Both the position numbers and the translations under genes were made by a program. A stretch of DNA of 64,000 nt from Eretmocerus hayati. Lineage: Eukaryota > Arthropoda > Insecta > Hymenoptera > Aphelinidae. Positions 25,423 to 35,254 of the stretch are shown here, piece by piece. The stretch covers positions 66,020,282-66,084,281 of the forward strand of contig CM056741.1 in NCBI GenBank assembly GCA_029851415.1. Reading direction: 5' to 3'. Below the pieces are notes generated by a model. The model searched no databases and had not been told where the DNA came from. It saw nothing but the letters and a program-made list of their open reading frames with translations. Within the stretch, counting starts at the first letter, position 1; each line of letters opens with the position of its first letter.

Positions 25423-28400
25423 GTAAGTCTCAGTAATCAGTAATAAACTCTCTGTTGACGATGTACTTGCTAAATCTTTGGGATTATCGGGCTACCCCTG
25501 GTTTTTTTATAGGTGTATTGGTGAAATAGGGTAGTGTCCCTGAAATTTACGACAAGTTTGAGCTACTCCCAAGCGTTGAGGATATATATTAGTAGTGGTA
25601 GGGATTACCCTCGTTCAGAATATTGGATAGGGTCACGAGGCATCCGTCAGTGTAAGTCTACGCTGCTGCGCCAAGACTTGGGCTAACGAGATGAATTCTA
25701 TTTTCTCCTGCTGAAGCGGAGAATTTTATTGCTCGTGAGGGGGAAAGAGGTTGTATACCGTGTTGGCTACTTGATCCTGAAAGTCTTACGTACGATCGTG
25801 CTTGGGGTAACTTGAATTGAATAGAATTGATGAATCATTCTATAGATCGATACGAGGCTGAAGTTGAGGGTTGAAAATTGTTTTTTGAGCTTCTGCAGGT
25901 ATACAGAATTCCGACCCCCAAAGATGAATTCCCGGATGTTCATAAGTTAAAGAATGGTTAGGAACAACATTTGAATACAGTAGAATTTCCCGATCGCTCT
26001 CGGTGCACGTTCAGGCTGTCCAATATTCGAGAGATCCGTTGTTGGGAAGATCGAAATTCTTTATATTAATGTTTTCAATCAGACGCATCTCGATCTCACA
26101 ACAACAGTAAATACACGAGGAATTGGATTCTGAAAATTTTACACTTGTACAAAAAACCAAAAATTATCCATTGATATAATCATTCGGAATAATCTGTCTC
26201 AAGTTTTCGTTTTTTTGAAATTATAATTGATGTTTTTTCACAATGGTACTGAGCCCTTGTGCTTAAGCCCACACCTTCAACATTCATTTTCTGATTCCAT
26301 GATTTCATTGATCTAACGATCAGTTTTGCCGACACCATACTTCTCAGCTACACTTCGAATAAATAGATTATTTTGTTCACAGTCACTGATATTTGTGATT
26401 TCCCCCTTCAATGTCCAATCTACTGTGTCAATGCTCGAGTCAATTGACTCGTTGATCAGCCGTTTTTAAGAAATTTATTGATTGATACTATATAACGAGT
26501 GATAAAGCCATCATGGATAAGTCGACTGTTTCCTTCACAATCATGCCCGCTACGAATGTGTTGGCTATTTCTTGTGATCGAGGCACTCAGATTCATTCAT
26601 TTTGGTTTGATGTAGGGTTCGTTATATTACAGAGTATATTCACTGTACTTGGGTATACGATATCGTCAAAAACTACGGTTTGCATCCGGTAATGGGGTGT
26701 CAGCTATTCGGAATTGATTTAGTATTGCAAACGAGTGACGGCATTCACTGCACAGGGAGAGTGTCCGTTATTGGGGAATTTTATTGTACTATATTACGCT
26801 TACAATGTGAGGGATTGTTACAGGAAGAATATTATGGGTGCAGTCAAATTTCAAACAGTGGATACCTTTTGGAATTAACCGAAAGTGTCCTACAGAAATT
26901 ATAATGAAATAGTCAGATATTCAGGGTAACTGAAATTCTTGTAATCACCAGATCAAAGAAAAATCTGAATGGTCCTGAGATGGAAGAAAATTTCTCTTTG
27001 GACATTCAAACGAAAACGAAATCATAATTTATGAATAAAATTGTGTTACAGCTCTAGTGGAACCACGGTAGAAATTACTGTTGGAATTCGTCACTAAATC
27101 TCAAAGTTGAACTGATTTTCGCTCAGTCGGTAATTATCCAACTTCCAAAACAGCCTGGTGTAATAGTTAGTAAAACTAAGCCCTCCCAAACTTGAATATC
27201 GTTTCACATTGAACTTTAAATACGAAAGAGCTTACTCTGAGAGCAAAGTTGGTAGATTGAATTCCAGGCTAACCGGATAGATTCCACGGCTATAGTTGCA
27301 GCTTAATGGAATCACAGGCTCTAAGAATTTTTCATAAAATTGAGAAAGCTCGTTATGACACGTAGATTCTCTTTTGTCTCACTCAATTCAAAGGCAAGTT
27401 GCCAAATTTTTTTGTGCTTCTAGGATTCGCACAAGTCTTGCCATTCTGGCATTTTTAGTGTCGAGATAACATTCTGATGTTTGAGGTATAAACTCAATTA
27501 CGTGGCATATTTGACAAAATTGAGGAAATGCTACTTTTATATGATTTAATAACTCAAGATTGTCGTCGGAACTCATTATCCAAGTGAGTGCATTTCCTAT
27601 AAGAATTCAACTATAGTGATTATTTCACCTAATTCTTTGCGGAAAAAGTACTCGATCACTGTTCATGTTGAGCTCAAAATTTCAGAAAATTTTTTTGAAA
27701 TCCGAGTATACAAGAAACATCTTAATTTTACGGCAAGTTTGACTCACAAACCTTCATACATCATGCTAAACCAACTGAGAAACCACAATAATTGAGAAAA
27801 AAGCGACGCTGCTAGGGTCTTATTACTTGGAATGTGAAACTTATCAAAAATATCAGCAATAGCTATAGAGTATCTCATGGAGATGCAATTATGATTTCAA
27901 GAATCGAAAACTGTTCAAGCTTTGTACGAATGAATGGTTTAATAGAGCAGAGGCACTGATTTTTCAAGGATATCACCAAGGACCAAGAGTATTTCTGGAT
28001 CAAAACACTCATGATTATTTAGTGCAATCAATCATACACCTTGATGGAAATTTGATCAATCTTTAGATTATTAGAATCTCACAATACGTCAAATTGGTCT
28101 GGTCGCTTGAAAACTGAACTACAAGAATCTTTGAGTACACGCAAATTTCTCACTGTATCTCTGCACGAGAAAATCTCCGAGATGCGGATTATCAAGTTTG
28201 GAAAGTTTGGTCGTGGAAGAGTTTGATGAATATACTCCTGAGAAGGTGAAGAGAGCAACCTCTTGACTGTAAAAGTTTGCTGCTCAGAATGATATTAATG
28301 TAGAGCTTTCGTGATTACTTGAAAATATTGAACAATTTCTCTCTGCGTTAAGATCGAGAACTTTATTCTACTCAATCGATCAAAATTAGACATAGTACAA

Positions 28401-29026
28401 TGATTCGAAGCATAGATGATTATTGTGCACAGTTTTGACGTTGATCCACGAATAGGAACCAATGACCAAAGATCTGTGAATGTAATAATTGAAACTCTCA
28501 TCTCAAAAAATTGCTATCCTACATCAGCTGAGGACTTGAGAATCAGCAAATTCTTGGAAGGACTCTAATTATTCCGATCGATTTTACATTATCATTAGTG
28601 CAGAGATGGTAACGTAGAATATTTGCCAAGTGCCGAGAAGCAATCAGAGCAAGAGACTATCGATAATCGAATTGGGTCTTCTCGTCAAAACGTTCAATTC
28701 AAATCAGAGTTACGGCTCAATCGCAACTCTCCGACCGGTTTCCGCCTCAGAAAAAAATAGAAAAAGAAAAAAAAAATGAATCGGTCAGCGTTCAAATATC
28801 TCTCAAGCTCACTGTTGACCTGACTATATAGTTATATATAATCCATCTAACCCTCGGGTAAGCGTTTCTAGCCCCAAGAAAAGTCTCGCCTAGGAGTTTC
28901 ACTCACTGCGCCCACCCTCCCGTTATATATTCCATTTTGTCGTCGGGTGAATGATGCGGCAGTGACAGTAAAATTGAATTGTTTTGCGCGCCACGCTCTC
29001 GACTGGGCGTGGGGTCATGTCTGCAG
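25423..29026. other. 3.6-kb cyclase intron
   Basis: AT-rich, no recognised repeats. Open frames up to 74 codons with no motif. It ends with the acceptor GTCTGCAG at 29019-29026. Confidence 0.5.
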
Positions 29027-29313
29027 GCGAGTACACATCTCAAACGTGACAAAGAGGTTCGTCGAGGGTGAATTCGAGCTTGAACGAGCTTTCGGTGAAC
29101 AGAGAGAAGAAACCCTGGCCAAGGCTGGCATACATACGTATTTCATTGTGAGAGCTCTGAAACCGTGCCCAACCCCAGCTCCACAGAAGCAATTGGACGA
29201 GTACGCCTTGCAGCCAGCTCCCGATACCGACAAGGACTTCAACGATCATACCCGGGCAAACGAAGAGGCCGATGACTTTGGCATCAAAATGCAAAAGGAG
29301 CTCGACAGCAGAG
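29027..29313 (+). CDS. Ac3: Adenylate cyclase 3, exon: C1a end and C1b
   Basis: Continues the C1a end as RVHISNVTKRFVEGEFELE, then AFGEQREETLAKAGIHTYFI, the usual end of a C1 domain. The variable C1b linker follows (VRALKPCPTPAPQKQLDEYA, later NEEADDFGIKMQKELDSR). It ends one base into a Glu codon at donor GAG/GTGAGA. The frame stays open past the donor to 29429, which is intron. C1b here is much shorter than the long Ser/Pro-rich linker of mammalian ADCY3. Confidence 0.93.
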
Positions 29314-30003
29314 GTGAGAGCGTCAGTTTATACGACTTTTTTTTGGAAGATAAGTTTATTGGAGTCGTGGAGTTTCTTTCGTGTCACTTTGTGGGTTTAT
29401 TTGTGGATGATGAGGTTTTTGCTCCCTGATGAAGGAAAGCTCGGGGGATTGGGTTCACTGACATTTGATAATGCGCATTCTCTAAAAATTTCTGATATTT
29501 ATTTTGACGATTTGATGAGTGTTATAGGAACTTGTTGAATATTCAGATAGTAGAAGTATGAAACAGTTCTTGAATCTAAAACTCGTCACAACTGTTCTGC
29601 ATAAATGATGGAATGGTCAGGAAGTAAAAACGGAGAAATGTGAGACACGAATGACTCATATTTCCATGATCTAATATTCAAGTAATCAGACCATGGCACA
29701 TATTTTCATGTCTCGTATGCTGGTAATGGATGCGCCAAGGATTCTTCTCGAGAATTATGAGTTTGGAATCATAGGTCATGCATGCTCCCGGAAATTATCT
29801 GGATACTTTAATGCTTGGAATTTAGGAAAATATTCTGAGGATACTCGAGAAATTTTCGCACACATTGGAGACTCGCAAAATATTTATGATTATCTCGTCA
29901 TAAAAATCGTTGACGAACACGTGCATTTGATTTCATTCTCATTACCTGATTCCAAGCCTTGTTTCGATTTCGTCTCCCTGGAGTGCTACTGTTAGAAATG
30001 CTG
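29314..30003. other. Cyclase intron, 5' part
   Basis: No gene seen. An open frame at 29693-29995 has no recognisable motif. It ends with AAATGCTG (29996-30003), the left target duplication of the following MITE. Confidence 0.4.
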
Positions 30004-30320
30004 CAAGCGCGGATCCAGGATTCGGATTTTGGGGAGGGGTGCGATCTTTTATTATATATGAACGCACTCTCGCTAGAAATCAAAGTAATTTAGTTTAAGC
30101 AATATTTCATTGAAATGCATTCGTGGATGAATTCATCAATATAAATTATTGTTAATTGTTTATAATTTTTAGGATTAATAACAACATCAAAGTTGAGTTA
30201 CGTCTCAGAACACATGGATTTTCCATCAGCTTCGATGAGTTTGAGGGGGGGGGGGCGATTTGAGTTCAAAAACGGGTTTGGGGGTGCGATTGCCCCGCCC
30301 TTCCCCTGTGGCTCTGCCTA
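30004..30320. mobile_element. 317-bp hAT-type MITE
   Basis: Flanked by AAATGCTG at 29996-30003 and 30321-30328, a perfect 8-bp target duplication. The ends are CAAGCGCGGATCCAGG and, on the other strand, TAGGCAGAGCCACAGG: imperfect inverted repeats of hAT style. The subterminal regions are G-rich (GGGGAGGGGTGCG, and a run of 11 G at 30245-30255). No coding capacity. It lies in the intron between the C1b exon and the helix 7-9 exon. Confidence 0.8.
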
Positions 30321-30861
30321 AAATGCTGGAAATCTCGACAAAAAAGTCTCAATGATCATCACTTGATTGAAATAGAATCATACAACTCATTCATAACAAT
30401 GAGGGGAGCGAGGGATTGGGCCGGTTTTTTCGATTCATTTCGCTCATCACTGACTTCTACGGTATATCTTCAAATAAGGATTATGTACTCTCACAGCTCA
30501 CTAACGCAACAGCATCTCGAGATGACAATCTCAGATTCCAAGATTCCAAAGCAACTAGGGTAGAATATAATATGTATCAATCATGGGAAAGGATGTATCA
30601 TGCAATCAGAGCAAAAGAAATCACGGCATCAGTAGTAACAGTCAAGTATGGTCAGACATATTAACGAGATATCCAAAGCAAAGATTATCACCACCTCACA
30701 GTCTCAACACACCCGTCTGACTTCTGAATGAGGAATCAAAGCGAGCCATCCAGCCTCATCGAGCCTGATTGATCTGTTCATCAAAATTCCCATTGGCAGA
30801 CCTCGATTTATTATTCGCTTTTATTATTTACTGATCCCGAAATTTTCTGGGCGTGTTACAG
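30321..30861. other. Cyclase intron, 3' part
   Basis: Nothing recognised. It ends with the acceptor GTGTTACAG at 30853-30861. Confidence 0.5.
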
Positions 30862-31193
30862 AGGGTGGCCAAGCCGAGCTCAAAGGTCACGCCTCGTGGC
30901 TATCGCTTCAGTTCAAGGACCCCAGCCTGGAAAAAATTTTTCACAGCGCCGAAGAAGCTTTCTCACCTCTATCATTGCTTGGAGGACCCTTGGTTTTGCT
31001 GTGTTCGTTGCCCATGTGGCGATTTCAACCTTGGGGACCGTTCACTTGGGGTGGAGCGTGCGTTGTCAGCTTGTTTGCCGTGGTATTAGCCGGAGCAACT
31101 TGTCTTGGAAGGGCAGTTCGAGCAAGGTGGCTCAGGCGGACCCTCGCCCTACTAATGATTTTCTCACTAGGCATCTTCATACTCCTCGATATG
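30862..31193 (+). CDS. Ac3: Adenylate cyclase 3, exon: helices 7-9
   Basis: Two bases complete a Glu codon, then GGQAELKGHASWLSLQFKDP and SLEKIFHSAEEAFSPLSLL lead into the second membrane domain. Hydrophobic segments are GGPLVLLCSLPMW, GACVVSLFAVVLAGATCLG and LALLMIFSLGIFILLDM. The Leu-Ser-x-x-Phe-x-Asp-Pro block preceding the helices has a direct counterpart in ADCY3. It ends in phase 0 at ATG/GTGAGT. Confidence 0.92.
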
Positions 31194-32426
31194 GTGAGTC
31201 TAAATTATGTTTTTGAATCTTATTCACAGGTATTTGTTTTGCAGTAGAAACTGTTTCTGAAATAAATGAGCTTTGGTGATGATATCCGTTAAATTCAGAG
31301 TTTTTGGAAGTTGTTTTTGAACCAATATTGAAGAAATCGCCGGTATTTTTTCGGAATAGCATGGGTAACCCGAATTTTCAAATAATTATTCAATTTCGAA
31401 TCGGCTCATTTTTGACGACTTTTGATGTTTGTCTTTGGGTAGATGAGAGGGCTCGCGTATCCTCTGTGGAACAAAAAAAACGGACGAGTAGGAAATACTG
31501 AAATGGACGTTGAGCTTGCAAGCTTGTTTTCCTCTTGTCAAAGAGCCACACGGACTCGCACGAAAAACGTCCGTTTTACACGTATTCCTGAGGTTCTTAC
31601 ACGAACTCTATGCGGGAGGTGTGCGAATAAGCACTGCACTTGAGCAATTACTTCCAGTAAGTTGATGATCAACTGAATGATACTTTTGGTAGTCGACTTC
31701 CATGAGTAATTCATAAGGATTCGGATAATGTGAAAAACAATCAACTGACATGAATTTTGGGAATGTAAAATCGTTACTTCAAATTTCGTGAAAAAATAGT
31801 CTATTCAGAATAAAAATCCTTTCAAATTTAATGTATCTACTCGTTGCTAAACACGCGTTGTTGTTTCCATGTAAATTTCTGTGAACTTGGAGGGATCAAG
31901 AATTTAGTTGTTATGGTTCAAGATCGACTAAGATTTCGCTAGATTGAATAAGATGATTCATGGTGGTATTTGATTCGATAATAGGAATAACATCTCAAAA
32001 AAATAGCTGTGTTATCCAAACCACCCTCTCAACTTGGATCATCTTTCTTCCGAAGCTCATCCCCTCTTGACTGTTATCCTTCACAATAAGCTGTCGATGT
32101 GTACATCAAAACGCCCTCGCTAAGCATCGCTCTTAGTCAATCCAAAAGTCAGATACACACAAGGTTTGTCATGGCTCTAGTTCCACAGCCTCTCCGATCA
32201 AGCTTCCGGTACATCGATCAACGCTACGGTCAACATTGTCCGCAAACATTTCAAGGAGAAAAAAAGCCATTCTTGACACAGCTTTAACGTACAATGAGTC
32301 GTATCGTTCAAAAGGGAATGAGACGTGAGAGAAAAATGACTGCCTACAGGATTGAATAGAAGCTGTCTTGAACCATGATTACAAATCGACTTGAGATAAA
32401 CCTAACATTCTTTTGGATTCTTACAG
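31194..32426. other. 1.2-kb cyclase intron
   Basis: No gene or repeat recognised. It ends with the acceptor TCTTACAG at 32419-32426. Confidence 0.5.
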
Positions 32427-32774
32427 GGTAACTGCGGCATCATAGATCACTCAAAGCAGACCCAGAACACGACCAATATACCTCACGGATCAAAGTGCCC
32501 GTACCCGTCCTACTATTCATACATTGGAGTTTTGGCAGTTATAGTGATCTCGATGCCGTTGTACATTTGCTACCTAGGAAAGGCATTTCTCATGTTTGTC
32601 CTGGCTGGTGCTCAGTGTATGGTGAACATAGTGTATCTTGGCCGTGCCATCGAGCTCGAGGACCCCGCAGCGCAGGGTTTAAAGGAGCCATTGCCCGGTT
32701 CGGTGTCACTGAAGTACGCACTCTGCGCTACCCTGCTCACCATATCTTTCGTCCTATTCGGCGTTGCCAGATAC
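32427..32774 (+). CDS. Ac3: Adenylate cyclase 3, exon: helices 10-12
   Basis: Starts in phase 0 with an extracellular loop GNCGIIDHSKQTQNTTNIP, which holds one N-glycosylation sequon (NTT); glycosylation of this loop between helices 9 and 10 is usual in the family. Helices follow: YIGVLAVIVISMPLYICYLG, FLMFVLAGAQCMVNIVYLG, and after the loop RAIELEDPAAQGLKEPLPGS, YALCATLLTISFVLFGVARY. It ends at TAC/GTAAGT in phase 0. Confidence 0.93.
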
Positions 32775-33284
32775 GTAAGTGTCATGAGAGATACCATTCG
32801 TTATCTCAAATGATTTGAAAAAAATTAAAATTTCTGAATTAAAAAAAAATTTCTAATCGTCTATTCATCTCATCGATAACTTGGAAAATCGCGACTGGGC
32901 ATTGATTCAAATTCATTTGAAGGCTCATGGGAAAGATTATTTCCATAGGTTTCGCATGAAATATCTGGATTTTTTTCATTTTAGTTATACATTAGGTAGT
33001 AGTTTCCAACCAAAACATATGTTCATTTTATCTCGCAAAATGAGAAATGCAACTCATGAATTCCATGAGATTAGGAGTACAAAACGAAGCATTCGAACTG
33101 ATCATTCGAAGGAGTTGCAGGTTTCTGAGCTTCAGCGAGGCTGTACTAGAACTCGGCCGAGTGATTCTGACAGAACAATTGTGAATATTGAATCAATATC
33201 CTCGCAATGTGTTGACTTTTGGGAGTCTACAGGTTTAATAAGGGTAGTTCAACCCAATTTATGACACAGATTTAGCGAACGATC
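32775..33284. other. Start of 13.1-kb cyclase intron
   Basis: A 127-codon open frame on + (32881-33264) has no recognisable domain and is probably chance. Confidence 0.35.
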
Positions 33285-33625
33285 CGACTTACAAGGAGAG
33301 CATCAGGTCTGCGGAACACGGATCTTGATGAAACTCTGGGAATCACCTTGTTTTGAAAATGAAGGTATCTCTAAGGGTTAATTCCAATGGGTCTCCTATC
33401 CTGAAATACAGTCATGGAGATTAGCATTGTCAGTATATCTACATATGGGTCATTTGAACATGGGCCTATATGGACAATGACAATCTCAATAGATGTATCT
33501 CGATATAGGAGGCCCATTGGATTAAACCCTTGGAGATACCTTCATTTTGTACCAAAACGAGATGATTCCCAGAGTTTCATCACGACCCGTGTTTTGCATA
33601 CTTGATTCTCTCTTTGTTAGTTTCA
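33285..33625. mobile_element. Foldback MITE of about 340 bp
   Basis: Inverted arms: TTGATGAAACTCTGGGAATCA-type sequence at about 33323-33345 and, inverted, at about 33565-33587. The arms extend outward through AACACGG and GAGAG(C/A)ATCA, and inward through AAGGTATCTC and CCCATTGGA. Total arm length is about 120 bp with modest divergence. No coding capacity, no certain target duplication. Confidence 0.6.
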
Positions 33626-33868
33626 TGGCTAAGCCGAGCGAATACATTCAATGATTTCCATCCTCAGTGATGATGAAATTGATACTCCATCATAACAATC
33701 AAGCTCAGTAATGAATTGTAATTCTTTCTAAACTAGGGATCACTAAAAAAAACTGTTTTGGAATAAGAATTGACTGCAATGACAAATGTGTTCTACCAAG
33801 GTGTGGATACAAAATAGAAGTTCGAAAAGAACTCACCAGAACAGACAAAATCATGTTGTTATGACGTG

Positions 33869-34243
33869 CACGGTGCACCCCTGAGGACTTTGAGTTTGAA
33901 AAAAATGACAACAAAAACTGAAAAGTGGGTGTTTTTCTACTAAATGTCACGAAGAGAACCTGATTTCGAGCGAAATCGGAACTGCTCGCCGTTTTGAGTA
34001 ATGAATAAATCAGTAAAACGAGTTTTAAGTTCAAAAACCACTTTTTTAAATTTACTCTCTTTGCACTAATTAAACTGTAACTCCGGCCCACTTCAATATT
34101 TTTCGACGTTCGTTAACTCATTTTGTAGCTTGATTCAAAAGCTACAAAATGAGCCTAAGTACAGTAAAATTGCGCCATTCAAAGCTCGATCATTACTATT
34201 TGGAAAGTAGACATGTGTAGAAATATCGAAAAACGTAGCGATC
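33869..34243 (+). repeat. Left 375-bp terminal inverted repeat
   Basis: The first seven bases are CACGGTG. After exactly 23 bases comes AAAAAAATG, and a little later ACAAAAACT. Near the inner part is a perfect 15-bp stem-loop, CTCATTTTGTAGCTT then GATTCAA then its complement, at about 34117-34153. It differs from the right repeat at two positions only. Confidence 0.88.
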
Positions 34244-35254
34244 ATGACTTGTGTAATTAGCTCTCACTCGAATTAAGGACTTGTAATATAAAGTTTAGCT
34301 ATAGAATGCTCACGAACTACAATTCAGAAAGAATGAAGAGTGATTTTTCAAAGTTCGTTCCAAACAGATACGAAGAATTGAGCTACTCCAAGTACGAGGC
34401 AAGAAGGCCGTCTATACATACAGAAACATCGTATTCGTAAGTCTCATTTTACTCTCACATTAGAAATCATAAGCCATCATGTGAAAACCCTTAGGGATAG
34501 GTAATCGATATAACATGAACATCAAACATTTTGATGCATTGGGAACGTATTAGCGAAAACCAAGGCTATTCAAATTTCGAAGAACGATAACGGTGCCAGC
34601 GCAACAATATAGCTATACTACGTGCGCGCGGGAATTCTCGGAACAGCTCAGTATCAGATCGGAGGCAGACGACGGTGACGGCTTCAACCACTCGGTTTTC
34701 TCAGAAACAATACGCATTGCTACTCTCATCTCACAAAACTTGTTGATGCAGTTTACAGTGAAATATACACGATCAGTGAAGGCATCAAACGTATTCATTC
34801 ATCGTATCGCAGAAGGAATAAATCAGTATTTTTGATATTCGTTTTGGATGTGGTTAGTGAGAAAAATTTTCAAGATCGGTGAGCTTGCAACCGTAAGTCT
34901 TTTTCCAACTATAATTATTGCACCTAGCTCTACTAGTCATGGAAGAACTGCTTGAACGATCCTCATCGTACATTATTTATCCCAGATTATACACGAAAGT
35001 AATCTTAGAATATCGAAAGATATGGTGAACTCAGCTTCTCCAGATACGTTAGAATTTTTCCTATCTGCAATTTTGGAAGTTTGGTGAATATTCCTTTATT
35101 TACTTGGAAACCATGAATTGTGATGAGATGCTGACGTGAATTCCTTCTTTCCGTAGTATAACAAGATTTTGAGAAAGGCTCGCCCGTACAAACGGGTGTA
35201 GAAATTGATAGAACTGCAGTGATAACGGGTGATACCCCAAAGTTTTTAAAAACA

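Noticed and set aside
28947..29026. Open frame upstream of the C1b exon
   Set aside because: Sequence before the acceptor at 29026 does not match the family; it is intron.
32881..33264. 127-codon plus frame in intron
   Set aside because: No motifs, no splice-site fit with the cyclase frame.
33705..34091. 128-codon minus frame, matched by a plus frame at 38265-38540
   Set aside because: Both are the same sequence because they lie in the two inverted repeats of the transposon; no protein features.
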